From contig NZ_BAKM01000020.1 of NCBI RefSeq assembly GCF_000614185.1, forward strand, positions 1-64,000: a DNA stretch of 64,000 nucleotides. The letters are read 5' to 3'. Under the pieces are notes generated by a model. The model searched no databases. It saw nothing but the letters and a program-made list of their open reading frames with translations, and was not told where the DNA came from. The position numbers and the translations under genes are program-made. Positions 1-10,113 of the stretch are shown here, piece by piece. Position 1 is the stretch's first letter; every line of letters starts with the position of its first letter. This stretch comes from Phocaeicola sartorii JCM 17136 = DSM 21941. GTDB taxonomy: Bacteria; Bacteroidota; Bacteroidia; Bacteroidales; Bacteroidaceae.

Positions 1-3000
1 TTAATGGTTTCGTCAACAGGAACATTTGTGTCTTGTAAAGACTACGATGATGATGTCACCGAGCTTTGGGATGCAATAAACGGTCAGAAGACTGATTTGA
101 CAGCCAAGGTAACAGCTGTTGAAGCTTCTATTGCCAGCTTGCAGACTGCCCAGACCGCATTGGATGCTAAGATTGCTGAAGCGAAGACTGCTGCCGAGAA
201 AGCTGCTTTGGAAGCTCAGAAGGCTGCTATCGCTGCTGCTTCTGCCGAATTGGCTACTGTAAAAGGTGAACTGGAAGCTTCTATCGCCAAATTGCAGGGA
301 GCTACTGAAGAAGAAATGGCTGCCATCAAGCTGACGTGGAAAAAACAGTTGCCGCTATTGCTGAAGTAGACGGTAAGGTGATCGCCCTTCAGGCTTTCCA
401 ATCGACTACCGAAGAAACATTGAAGTCTTTGGCTGAGGCTGACAAGGCTTTGGCGGGTACTTTGGCTACACTGGATGCTGAGGTAAAAGCAAACGCTGTT
501 GAAATCGGTAAGAACAAAGCTGCCATCGAGGCTCAGAAAAAGGCTTTGGAAGACTACATCGCGTCAAATGACGCTGCTGTAGAAGCGAATAAGGGTGAGA
601 TTGAAGATATTCTGGTTGCTTTAGGTAAGCAACAAGAAATTTTAGACGGTCTGAAAGCTTTCGATGTAGCTGAAACTCAGCAGGCTATCGAAGATTTGCA
701 GACTGAAACAGGAAAACTGTCTGAAAAAATTTCTACTATTGATAACAAGTTGGAAGTGTTGTCTGCCGCTATTTATAAAGGTGTGACTCATGTTTCATTG
801 ATGGCAGGCCTTTCTGGTACTGAGGGAGCTTTCAATTGGAGCTTAGACCTTCTTTCTGCTGAAGCTGTAAGAACATGGACTTTCGGTGACAAGCTGACCG
901 GTGCTGTTTCTTTTGAAAAAGGCGCTCGTTCTACTTTCACACAAAACTTCCTGATCCGTGTGTCTCCTACAGACGCTGTAATTTCAGCTGAAAACATTAA
1001 GCTGATTAATTCACAGGGTGCTGATATGGAAGGAATGGTTTCTGTCAGCGACGTGAAACCTTATACAGGATTGCTGACTCGCGGTATTTCTGCTAACGGT
1101 CTTTGGGAAGTTTCTGTTGAAATGAACAAGGAATACGATGCGGAAGCATTCAAAGCAGCTACTCAGGCAAAAGATGAAAATGGAAACTATCCAGAACGTC
1201 CTGAATACATTCTTTATGCAGTTAGTCTGAACACTACCTTGGATGCAGAAAAGGGTACTTATTCCAGAAATGTAGTTTCTGAGTATAATCTTACATTTGA
1301 ACAGGATGGTGCTGAAGCTGTAAGAAGCTTAGGTTTCACTGTAGATGGTAAAGATGTTGCTAATATTCATAACCGTGCAGAGAAGAGTGAAGAGACTGAA
1401 ACAGTGACTCCGACAGAATATGTATGGAATACAAATGCTGAGGATTTCTCTGAACCTATCTTTGATGATAAGAATGAAAAATGCAATACAGTAGAAGGCG
1501 ATAATCGTCAAGATCAAGCCATTCTTCCTGTTACATTGAAGAAAGCGTTCACTGTACAGTTGGATAAAGCAACAATGGAAGCTGCTACTGCATTCTACAT
1601 TGTATTGGATAAAGACCGTGCTGTTTCTTCTGACGATTCAGAAATCGAAGCTTGGAATGCTGCTGAAAAGAATATAAAAGGTATCAATACCGTTTATAAC
1701 GTAGAAGCAACCAAAGGTAAGGCTGAAATCTTAATCGACAGCAATGTAAAGGATGTATATGGTTTCCGTGTATATGCTGTAAATCATGACGGTTCTTTGG
1801 TTGATCCCGATGGTAAAGCATTCTATGTACTGACAGGCGACGCTGCTGAAGAACTGAACGCATACAGCGTAGAAAAGACATGGACTGCAAACGGTGTATT
1901 TGGAATTTCTATGGCTCCTGTAGCTGACGGCGTATTCGGTGACTGGTTGAAGAATGTAGCAACTGTAGATTATGTAGCTAGCGAAGTGGATACTGTAGCT
2001 TATGGTTCTGACAGCAAGAAGGCATTCACAATCAAGTATGCTGCTAAAAAAGACGGTGAACAAAAAGAATTTACTGAGAGCACACAAGTTGCCGATGTTA
2101 AGTTCATCACTATTGCCACAACTGAAGGTACTGCTGATTACTGGTATGATGATGCCAAGACTTACTCTCGTACACTGGAATTCAAGAACGCTAGAGGTCA
2201 GGTATTGAAGACTTTGACAGTAAACTTCAAGAAAGTATTGCCTACATTCCCGTCTACATTCCAGGCTAAGGTTAACCAGCTGAATGCAGAAGGTACTTTG
2301 AATGCGTTCATGATTCCGACTGGAAATGGTGCTCAGGGTGAAAAAGATCTGGTATCTTCATTCAATGGTTTGAAAGACGCAACTGATACTTACGATCAGA
2401 ACTTTATCTTCACATTTGCAGATGCTGCTAAGGTAGGTGATAAAGTAAAAGATCTGGAAGTTAAATATGATGGAACTACTAACTATAAGTTCAATGTTAC
2501 TGAAGACTTCATTGACAATGAAAAACTTCATGCTGTAACTGTTGCCTACAATTTCGGTCAGATCTCTTCTAAACTTGGTGAGAAAGACTATACTGTTAAG
2601 GGTGGTGAATTTAAGAATATCATCTTCTCTTGTCTGGCTGAAATCAATGATTACAATTGGGTGGATAAGAAGGCTCCGATATTGACTTATGCACAGGAAA
2701 ACGGTCAGACATTGTTTGCATACATTAAATCTGAAAACACGAGAGACGGTAAGTACTCTACAACTCTTGACCAATTGATTACAGAAAAATGTGACAAGAT
2801 GATTCAAGACTTGGAAAATGCTACTTATGAACTTTGGAGTCAGGTTAAAGAAGGTGGTGCTATCAAGGACGGTTCTAAGAATGAATACTTTACTCCTAAA
2901 TATGCAGCAGAAGTAACTGTAGGTGAAGATAAAGATCAGAAGAAAGGTGCGGGTATTACATTCACTCCTAACTCTGCAGCACAGAATCCTGAAGGAAATG

Positions 3001-3089
3001 TATATTCTACATTGATAATCAAGGCAAAAGACTACTTCGGTCATGATGTTGTGATTAAGATTTCAGATGTTCTAGTGAAGAAAAGATAG
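1..3089 (+). CDS. Large coiled-coil surface lipoprotein, 5' end cut by window edge, one frame break
   Basis: The reading frame is already open at base 1. The Met codon at base 4 is followed ten residues later by a lipobox-like FVSC, so bases 1-36 look like the end of a lipoprotein signal peptide whose true start lies left of the window. After the Cys comes an acidic KDYDDD stretch, then about 200 residues rich in Ala, Glu, Lys and Leu that read as a long coiled coil, then about 780 residues of mostly beta-type sequence. The frame breaks at about base 330: ATCAAG is followed by CTGACG where AAG-GCT-GAC is expected, so one G appears to be missing. Restored length is about 1,028 residues from base 4. 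Such proteins are typical of Bacteroides outer surfaces, but I do not recognise a specific function. Two hairpin terminators follow directly. Confidence 0.75.
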
Positions 3090-3121
3090 TATTTAACTAT
3101 TGACTGAATAATTAATAAAGA

Positions 3122-3150
3122 AGGAAGATGGGTTAACATCTTCCTCTCTT
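3122..3150 (+). terminator. Hairpin terminator after the surface lipoprotein gene
   Basis: A perfect 9-bp stem, AGGAAGATG (3122-3130) with CATCTTCCT (3137-3145), has a 6-base loop and is followed by a pyrimidine-rich tail. It lies 33 bases after the stop codon. Confidence 0.7.
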
Positions 3151-3163
3151 TCAAACTATTTTC

Positions 3164-3220
3164 AAGCGAGGAAAGCATACGCATCCGGCAACGGACGTTT
3201 CTTTCCTCGCTTTTCTTATT
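3164..3220 (+). terminator. Second, longer hairpin terminator
   Basis: A perfect 12-bp stem, AAGCGAGGAAAG (3164-3175) with CTTTCCTCGCTT (3201-3212), has a 25-base loop and is followed by TTCTTATT. It lies in tandem with the hairpin at 3122-3150 and separates the surface protein gene from the next transcription unit. Confidence 0.75.
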
Positions 3221-3265
3221 GCCTTTGATACCATACAATGTAAAAACAATGAAAAACGATTTATC

Positions 3266-4174
3266 ATGGAACTAGAGAAATTAGAAATGATATCCAACAA
3301 GGTAAAATTCGGGATAGTAATCATTGGATTGTTGGGTGGTCTTTTTTTAGTCCTGCATTATGTGATTTATCCGAATCTGGCTACCGGTGAGACCAGATAC
3401 TTGCTGTGGAAGTCCATACTCGAAACCTTGTTCTCTTCCTTGTCTGTCGCAGTCATATTGGGTGGCTTGCTGGTTTGGGCATCTCCCAAAAAGATGAAAA
3501 TAGGTGAATTTAAAGTATTGCAGCCCTATCAAATCAATAATCATCACCGCGAATGCAGAACAAATACCCACGAATGGTGGTATGACGGGGGAAGCGGACG
3601 CTACACCCGAGACATCACTCTGCCTAGTTTGATGAATTTGTGTGAAGAACAGCATCGGACCATGCATGTCTGCATCTATATTCTTGACCCTCGGAACCAG
3701 AACGTCTGTCGGATGTACGCGGCATACAGTAATTTGGTGACTCCGGGTAATATGGTTACCCAAACGAATGTAAAATGCGATTTGCTGGCAACCATCGTAG
3801 CGGCTTATTTTTACGGAAGAACCTTAAACATTGATGTCTATCTGAAAAATCACTTCTCTATCTTCAAAAGAGAATTCTCTGATAATATGGTTCTTGTAAC
3901 CAGGGAGGACCGGACGAAACCGGGTGTCGTATATTCAAAAGGCTCTGATTTTTACAATGCGTACAAGATGGAGCTGGAGCAGGGGCGGGAACTTTATACC
4001 CACCTGGATCGTCAGGTAAATTGGGGAGACGATTTGAAACGCTGTGAGGACATTGGCAAGCAACACATCAGACAGCTGTTGGCCTTGCTGAACCTGACGG
4101 TCAATATTACTGACATTGAACTAGACCAGATACAGAAATTCGTCAGTTCCAAGACTTCACCTTATATAAGATAG
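3266..4174 (+). CDS. Two-TM membrane protein of unknown function, partner of a radical SAM gene
   Basis: This 302-residue protein has two hydrophobic segments near the N terminus, about residues 15-35 (FGIVIIGLLGGLFLVLHYVI) and 50-68 (SLSVAVILGGLLVW). A soluble domain of about 230 residues follows. It contains a Trp/Gly/Arg-rich patch (HEWWYDGGSGRYTRD) and a central beta-strand-like HVCIYILDPRN. I do not recognise the family. The ATG at 3266 is preferred because the ATG at 3252 reaches a stop after eight codons. The stop is six bases before the start of the radical SAM gene, so the two are almost certainly co-transcribed. Strong hairpins upstream isolate the pair from the surface protein gene. 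Two TM helices plus a cytosolic domain is a layout shared by many signalling or effector proteins, but nothing here proves such a role. Confidence 0.75.
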   Translation: MELEKLEMISNKVKFGIVIIGLLGGLFLVLHYVIYPNLATGETRYLLWKSILETLFSSLSVAVILGGLLVWASPKKMKIGEFKVLQPYQINNHHRECRTNTHEWWYDGGSGRYTRDITLPSLMNLCEEQHRTMHVCIYILDPRNQNVCRMYAAYSNLVTPGNMVTQTNVKCDLLATIVAAYFYGRTLNIDVYLKNHFSIFKREFSDNMVLVTREDRTKPGVVYSKGSDFYNAYKMELEQGRELYTHLDRQVNWGDDLKRCEDIGKQHIRQLLALLNLTVNITDIELDQIQKFVSSKTSPYIR

Positions 4175-4180
4175 TGCGCT

Positions 4181-5455
4181 ATGCTCGTTTTTTCCGACAG
4201 ATTATGCCTGGTTCAGCCTTCAAGCGAATACCAAATCACTTCTCATCAATACGCGTTGGCATTGACTTTCCCCTATTTAATCAGATTTCTGGAACTGGAC
4301 CAGAAATTCCGTCTTTCATTGTATGTAGAGGGAAGGACAGAGCAGTCTTTCTCTAAGCATTTGCAGGCAGAGCAACCTCACTTTGTGCTGATCACATCCA
4401 ATACGGCAACTTTCCCCCATGCCGTGAAATTGGCGCAGATAGCCAAGAGCGAGGGATGTTATGTAATCCTTGGGGGAATCTTTGCCAGCATGAATGCAGA
4501 GAGAATAGCAACGAATTATCTTTGTTTTGACAAAATTATCAAAGGGGCTCCTCCTGCCGGAATGTTTGACCAATTCCCTTTGGACAGGATCGTGGAAGGC
4601 AAAAGACAGTATGATATTGATTTCGAAGTGGGCGATATTTTGGATTTGCCTTTGTTTGATTGTTATCGGAACGATCCGGTATGTTATGAGATCACTTTCG
4701 GGTGCGTGTACAATTGTAGTTTCTGTTCACTACGCCGCATTTGGAATGCAGGAGTTTGTTCACACAGGTCTGTCGAGGTAGTCCGTTCCGATTTGAAGCG
4801 TCTTGCCAATCGGCAAGTATTGAAAATCATAGACGATGATATTTTGCAGTCACCACATATCCTGGCAGCATGTGACTTCCGGTCATCTTTCAAGAAGGTG
4901 ATAGCGGAAACAAGGATTGACAGGGTGAATGAACAGTCCATATCTGTTCTGAAAGAATTCGGGGTTACTCATCTGATTATGGGAGTGGAGAGCTTTGAAA
5001 ATGAACACCTTGTATCTTCATTGAAAAGCCGTTCGGGCATTTGGACCAAAACCGTGTTTAGAGCAATGGATTTATGTGCCCGATATCATATAACAGCACG
5101 GCCGGTTTTACAGGTGTTGTATCCGGGAATGTCTAAAAACTATTTACAGAACATATTGCCTTATATCAGGGACTGGACTCCAACAAACAATATTGAAGTC
5201 TTTTTTTCTTTCTTTACCCCTCATCCCGGACTGGATCCCGGCAAGGGGATAGCCTCCAACTTGTTGACGAATGATTTGTCCGACTTTGATCATTTACATC
5301 CGGTGTATATGCCTGACGGATATGATATAGATGATGTGAAAAAGATTCTGTCTGATTATAATCAATTGGTTGATGTCACGGAATCTGTTGAATTTAATCC
5401 TTATGTTTCCTCTTTTGGAAAGTATAAAAAAGAGTTTGATCTGTTTTTTAATTGA
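4181..5455 (+). CDS. Radical SAM protein with N-terminal B12-binding-like domain
   Basis: This 424-residue protein carries the radical SAM cluster motif CxxxCxxC as CVYNCSFC at about residues 181-188, after FG as in B12-dependent members. The preceding 150 residues resemble a cobalamin-binding Rossmann domain (FVLITSNTATFPHAV, then GCYVILGGIFAS). No DxHxxG cobalamin-ligand motif is evident. Later elements typical of the family are present: a KIIDDDIL strand and GVESFENE. Family knowledge says such enzymes generate a 5'-deoxyadenosyl radical for methylation, ring formation or rearrangement; the substrate here is unknown. The start at 4181 follows the two-TM gene by six bases with no separate promoter visible. 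The pair forms a compact operon without other biosynthetic genes nearby. Confidence 0.8.
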   Translation: MLVFSDRLCLVQPSSEYQITSHQYALALTFPYLIRFLELDQKFRLSLYVEGRTEQSFSKHLQAEQPHFVLITSNTATFPHAVKLAQIAKSEGCYVILGGIFASMNAERIATNYLCFDKIIKGAPPAGMFDQFPLDRIVEGKRQYDIDFEVGDILDLPLFDCYRNDPVCYEITFGCVYNCSFCSLRRIWNAGVCSHRSVEVVRSDLKRLANRQVLKIIDDDILQSPHILAACDFRSSFKKVIAETRIDRVNEQSISVLKEFGVTHLIMGVESFENEHLVSSLKSRSGIWTKTVFRAMDLCARYHITARPVLQVLYPGMSKNYLQNILPYIRDWTPTNNIEVFFSFFTPHPGLDPGKGIASNLLTNDLSDFDHLHPVYMPDGYDIDDVKKILSDYNQLVDVTESVEFNPYVSSFGKYKKEFDLFFN

Positions 5456-5502
5456 ACGGAAACTTTTGTCCTGTATCATAACTTATTAAACCTCGGATAG
5501 AT

Positions 5503-5829
5503 GTGGGAACAGAAGGCATACAGGATAAATACGTTAACCCTTATACGGATTTCGGCTTCGACCGTCTTTTCGAGGCTGCCGAGATAGCTAAGTTCAATTC
5601 AAAGGAATTAGGCGGGTATTGGGAAAGTTTGAAGAATTTCCGCGACTGGTACAGCGTGATGTCCACCCACTTGAAAAAAGGGCGTGAGGAAGGTCCTGAA
5701 GAGGGTCTTGAGAGAGGCCGTAAGGAAGAATGTTTCAAGAATGCTACAAAAATGAAACAGGCCGGTATTGCATATGATATAATTGCACATGTTACCAGTC
5801 TGTCTATGGAGGAAATAGCGTCTCTTTAA
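5503..5829 (+). pseudogene. Collapsed Rpn-family nuclease/transposase remnant
   Basis: The 108-residue frame starts with NPYTDFGFDRLF, the hallmark N terminus of Bacteroides Rpn (PD-(D/E)XK) proteins. It then jumps directly to LFEAAEIAKFNSKELGGYW and a charged repeat-like tail (REEGPEEGLERGRKEE), which normally lie at the C terminus. Roughly the central 180-200 residues, including the nuclease core, are missing, so this is an internal-deletion relic. The only start codon in this frame is GTG at 5503; an ATG at 5501 is in another frame. Confidence 0.7.
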
Positions 5830-5841
5830 GGCTCTTTCCGC

Positions 5842-6906
5842 TTACAGCACCAGTCCGTCCAGTATCTCGATATAAAGCCCTATCGCTTCCTCAATCTCCG
5901 AAACCATGATGTATTCATCGGCCGTATGTGAGCGTGAAGACTTACCCGGTCCGATCTTGACAGACGGGAATTTCATCAGCGCCTGATCGGACAACGTGGG
6001 AGAACCGAAAGGTACACGTCCAAGTTTTACCGCGCGTTTCACAAAGGGATGCCCGGCACTGATATGAGATGAGTTCAAACGGAAAGAACGGGCTTTCGCT
6101 TCGCTTTTTATATGGGTGCTTATTTCCTTGAATAATTCCTCATTTGAGTAACATTCATTACTGCGGATATCCACAACGAAAGTGCAGGTATCGGGAATGA
6201 CATTATGCTGTGTGCCGGCATTTATCTGCGTCACACTCATTTTGACGGGTCCCAGCAGGGATGACTCCTTCGGAAACTTATAATCGCGAAACCACTGAAT
6301 GTCTTCCAGCACCTTGTAGATGGCATTCACTCCCTCATTGCGTGCGGCATGTCCGGCTTTGCCGTATGCGGTAACATCCAGCACCATTAATCCCTTCTCG
6401 GCAATAGCAGGCTGCATTTCTGTCGGTTCACCCACTATGCCCAAAGCGATAGGAGGCAGTTGGGGCAATACGCTTTCTATTCCGTTTTTTCCGGAAACCT
6501 CTTCTTCACAAGAAGCAAGAAAAATCAGATTATATGCCTGTTCGGTGGTGGAAAGATGACGGTACACCTGAAATAGGGATACTACACTGGCGCCTGCATC
6601 ATTGCTTCCCAAACCGTAAATCTTGCCATTTTCGGCTTTCGGTGTGAAAGGATGTTTCCGCCAGCCGTTTACCGGTTTTACGGTATCGATATGGGAATTT
6701 AGCAGAATGGTCGGCTTGTTGAGGTCGAACATCGGGCTGATGCACCAAATGTTGTTGCCCGAACGACCGGTCATGATACCTGTTTCTTCAATATAGTTCT
6801 GCAGAAAGTCGGCAGCAGCTTCTTCTTCCCGGCTCAGTGAGGGGATACCGATTAACGAATTCAGCAATGTAGTCGCTTCGGAAGTGTAATATTCTATATC
6901 AATCAT
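5842..6906 (-). CDS. M20-family amidohydrolase, ArgE-like deacylase
   Basis: This 354-residue zinc hydrolase is of the M20 family. Visible metal-site motifs are SHIDTVKP at about residues 70-77, GSNDAGAS at about 99-106, CEEEVSGKNG at about 132-141 (catalytic Glu pair) and GEPTE at about 159-163. The late PGKSSRSHTADEY carries the last metal-binding His. Size and motifs match the enzymes annotated as ArgE in Bacteroides. In that genus arginine synthesis uses N-succinylated intermediates, so the likely substrate is N-succinyl-ornithine or -citrulline rather than the acetyl form; that is inference. The gene is monocistronic on the minus strand, with its own TAnnTTTG box just upstream. Confidence 0.88.
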   Translation of the reverse strand: MIDIEYYTSEATTLLNSLIGIPSLSREEEAAADFLQNYIEETGIMTGRSGNNIWCISPMFDLNKPTILLNSHIDTVKPVNGWRKHPFTPKAENGKIYGLGSNDAGASVVSLFQVYRHLSTTEQAYNLIFLASCEEEVSGKNGIESVLPQLPPIALGIVGEPTEMQPAIAEKGLMVLDVTAYGKAGHAARNEGVNAIYKVLEDIQWFRDYKFPKESSLLGPVKMSVTQINAGTQHNVIPDTCTFVVDIRSNECYSNEELFKEISTHIKSEAKARSFRLNSSHISAGHPFVKRAVKLGRVPFGSPTLSDQALMKFPSVKIGPGKSSRSHTADEYIMVSEIEEAIGLYIEILDGLVL

Positions 6907-6932
6907 CTTGATTTTAATAATTTAATGTGTTG

Positions 6933-6940
6933 CAAAGATA
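6933..6940 (-). promoter_or_regulatory. Bacteroides -7 promoter box for the M20 gene
   Basis: The minus strand reads TATCTTTG, an exact TAnnTTTG match, 26 bases upstream of the start codon at 6906. No clear -33 TTTG is seen. Confidence 0.65.
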
Positions 6941-7084
6941 CTATTTTTGAATGGTAAATGGTGATGAAAAAAGTGGTTAATTAAGTTAGATATGCAACTA
7001 AAACTTTCGGCGGATTTCTTCTAACTCTTTGATTGGTTGGGAAAATTAATGCCTGTTTATAGGGGATAATTCCAAATTAAACGA

Positions 7085-7092
7085 TAACTTTG
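7085..7092 (+). promoter_or_regulatory. Bacteroides -7 promoter box for the acyl-CoA ligase
   Basis: TAACTTTG matches TAnnTTTG and lies 27 bases before the ATG at 7120. Confidence 0.65.
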
Positions 7093-7119
7093 CCGATGAA
7101 TTAAAAATAAATCTTTAGA

Positions 7120-8924
7120 ATGAGCAGTTCTTTCTTATCTGTCCTGATACAACGCCAGGCCAGGAAATATGGTGACCGAGTAGTCCTGCGTTACCGTGAT
7201 TATAAAACAGAAACATGGATTCCGGTTTCATGGAATCAGTTTGCCGCAACAGTAAAAACTGTTTCAAACGCACTGATAGAATTAGGTATAGGCATACAGG
7301 AAAATATAGCAGTCTTTTCTCAAAACAAGCCGGAATGTTTGTATGTGGACTTCGGGGCTTTTGGAGTTCGGGCGGTGACTGTCCCTTTTTATGCTACCAG
7401 TTCCGAGGCACAGGTGCATTATATGGTAGCGATGCCGAAATACGTTATATCTTTGTAGGTGAGCAGTTGCAGTATGATGTGGCTTTCCGAGTTATGCAAC
7501 TGGGAAGTCAACTGAAACGGATTATAATTTTCGACAGAGAGGTGAAGCGTGACGAGCGCGACCAGACTTCGATTTATTTTGATGACTTCTTGAAACTGGG
7601 TGAGGGACATCCGCATCAGGCCGAAGTGGACAAACGTATTTCAGAGTCGGGCAATGGTGATCTTGCCAATATTCTTTATACCAGTGGGACAACCGGAGAC
7701 AGTAAGGGGGTGATGTTGCATCATTCTTGTTATGAGGCGGCTATCCCGGCACACAATGAACGCTTTCCACAATTAGGTGATCAGGATGTGATTATGAATT
7801 TCCTGCCTTTTACTCATGTGTTTGAACGTGCATGGACTTGCTGGTGTCTTTCTATGGGGTGTACTTTGTCAATTAACTTGCGTCCTGCTGATATTCAGAA
7901 GACAATAAAGGAAATTCGTCCTACAGCTATGTGCAGTGTCCCTCGTTTTTGGGAGAAAGTATATGCCGGTGTGCAAGAAAAAATCAATGAGACAACCGGA
8001 TTGAAAAAGAAACTGATGCTGGATGCGATTAAAGTAGGACGTGAGCATAATTTGGAATACGTGTACAAAGGGCTGACCCCTCCGCCTGTATTGCACATGA
8101 AATATAAGTTTTATGAGAAGACGATCTACAGCCTGCTGAAAAAAACAATTGGTATTGAAAACGGGCGTTTTTTTCCTACGGCGGGAGCGGCTATACCACC
8201 GGCTGTACAGGAGTTTGTGCTGTCTGTAGGAATTAATATGGTAGCCGGATATGGATTGACGGAATCCACGGCGACTGTGGCTTGTGAAAATGATTATGAC
8301 CATGTAGTTGGTTCCGTGGGACGTCTTATGCCTCATGTGCAGGTCAAGATAGGGGAGAATAACGAAATAATGCTCAGGGGTGAAGGAATTACTCATGGTT
8401 ATTATAAGAAAGAAGCTGCTACAAAGGCTGCGTTCACCGAAGACGGATGGTTCCATACGGGAGATGCGGGTTATATAAAAGATGAACATTTGTTCCTTAC
8501 AGAACGCATCAAGGATTTGTTTAAAACGTCGAACGGTAAGTATATTGCTCCTCAGGCTATTGAGGCCAAATTGGTGGTGGACCGTTATATCGACCAGATT
8601 TCTATCATTGCCGATGAACGTAAATTTGTCTCTGCTCTGATTATACCTGAATATAAATTGGTGAAAGAGTATGCCGACAAAAAAGGCATTCATTATGAGA
8701 GTATGGAGGATTTGTTGCGGAAACCGGAAATTATAGAATTGTTTAAAGAGCGTATCGATACGTTGCAGCAGCAGTTTGCACATTATGAGCAGATCAAGAA
8801 ATTTACCTTGTTGCCCCAACCTTTCAGTATGGAGCGTGGTGAACTGACCAATACGTTGAAAATAAAACGTAGTGTGTTGAACAAGAACTATGCTGTCGAA
8901 ATAGAAAAGATGTACGAAGAATAA
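7120..8924 (+). CDS. Long-chain acyl-CoA synthetase (AMP-forming), one frame break
   Basis: The restored protein has 601 residues, normal for FadD15-type AMP-binding ligases, which activate fatty acids as acyl-AMP and then acyl-CoA. The P-loop signature NILYTSGTTGDSKGVML sits at about residues 182-198, GYGLTES at about 376-382 and the DGWFHTGDAGY/ERIKDLFKTSNGKYI block in the C-terminal third. The frame breaks at about 7429: ATG-GTA is followed by GCGATGCC where GTA-GGC-GAT-GCC would continue the family sequence, so one G appears to be missing. Both halves are otherwise intact and collinear. The gene has its own promoter box and ends 57 bases before prfB. Confidence 0.88.
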
Positions 8925-8947
8925 TGGGAAAATGAATAGATTTCCAC

Positions 8948-8955
8948 TATCTTTG
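8948..8955 (+). promoter_or_regulatory. Bacteroides -7 promoter box for prfB
   Basis: TATCTTTG is an exact TAnnTTTG match 26 bases upstream of the prfB ATG at 8982. Confidence 0.65.
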
Positions 8956-8981
8956 CACTCTGAAATGCAAAAATCCTCAAG

Positions 8982-10095
8982 ATGATAACAATAGAGCAAC
9001 TGAAAGACGTAAAAGAGCGTACTGCGGCACTTGAAAGATATCTGGACATAGAAAACAAACAGGTTCAGGTGGAAGAAGAACAGCTGCGTACGCAGGCGCC
9101 CGGTTTTTGGATGATGCCAAGAAAGCGGAAGCACAAATGAAGAAGGTGAAAGATCTGCAGAAATGGATTGACGGTTACCGTGAGGTAAAGACCATGGCAG
9201 ATGAACTGGAACTGGCTTTTGACTTTTTTAAAGATGAGTTGGTGACGGAGGAAGAAATTGATGCTGCTTACCAGAAAGCTATAACTGCCGTAGAATCATT
9301 GGAGCTGAAGAATATGCTTCGTCAGGAAGCGGACCAGATGGACTGTGTGCTGAAAATCAATTGTGGCGCCGGTGTACTGAGAGTCAGGATTGGGCTTCCA
9401 TGCTGATGCGTATGTATATGCGCTGGGCGGAGACCAATGGCTACAAAGTGAGCGTGGCTAATCTTCAGGATGGCGATGAGGCTGGAATCAAGACAGTGAC
9501 AATGAACATTGAGGGTAGTTTCTCCTATGGCTATCTGAAAGGTGAGAATGGTGTTCACCGCTTGGTGCGTGTCTCTCCTTATAATGCTCAGGGCAAGCGT
9601 ATGACTTCTTTTGCGTCTGTGTTTGTCACGCCATTGGTGGATGATAGTATTGAAGTGACAATTGAGCCTGCCCGCATGTCTTGGGATACTTTCCGTTCGG
9701 GAGGTGCCGGCGGACAGAATGTGAACAAGGTGGAGTCAGGAGTACGTCTGCGTTATCAATATAAAGATCCATATACTGGTGAGGAGGAGGAGATCCTGAT
9801 TGAGAATACTGAAACCCGTGACCAGCCGAAAAATAAGGAAAATGCGATGCGCCAGTTGCGCTCAATCTTATATGATAAGGAATTGCAGCACCGCATGGAG
9901 GAGCAGGCCAAAGTGGAGGCGGGCAAGAAGAAAATTGAATGGGGCTCACAGATACGCAGTTATGTCTTTGACGACCGTCGTGTGAAGGATCATCGGACCA
10001 ATTTCCAGACTTCGGATGTGAACGGAGTGATGGATGGAAAGATTGATGGCTTTATCAAGGCGTACCTGATGGAGTTTTCCGGTTCGGAGAATTAG
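8982..10095 (+). CDS. prfB: Peptide chain release factor 2, two frame breaks
   Basis: RF2 recognises UGA/UAA stop codons in the ribosomal A site and triggers peptide release. The start at 8982 (MITIEQLKDV) gives a restored length of 371 residues. The catalytic GGQ lies in SGGAGGQNVNKVES at about residue 243. The stop-codon-recognition loop reads SPY where E. coli RF2 has SPF. Two single-base losses break the frame: at about 9110 (TTTTTGG-ATGATGCC, where GGG is expected for PGFWDDAK) and at about 9374 (GGTG-TACTGAG, where GGTGGT is expected for CGAGGTES). Both repairs add one G and restore perfect family sequence. The gene is essential, so these are most likely consensus errors. The usual programmed +1 frameshift site is absent: RYLD is encoded in frame as AGA TAT CTG GAC. 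Confidence 0.93.
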
Positions 10096-10113
10096 TAATT
10101 TCTTCGTAATTTA

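Noticed and set aside
2358..3044. Long minus-strand frame inside the surface lipoprotein gene
   Set aside because: It is a shadow of a strongly coding plus frame, with an unusual Phe/Cys/Ile-rich composition.
8982..9130. First prfB break as the programmed RF2 frameshift
   Set aside because: The break is at about codon 43, not near codon 25, lacks a CUU UGA slip site, and is repaired by adding a base, whereas the programmed event skips one.
7869..9134. 421-codon minus-strand frame under the acyl-CoA ligase and prfB
   Set aside because: It lies antisense to two certain genes and has no protein-family resemblance.
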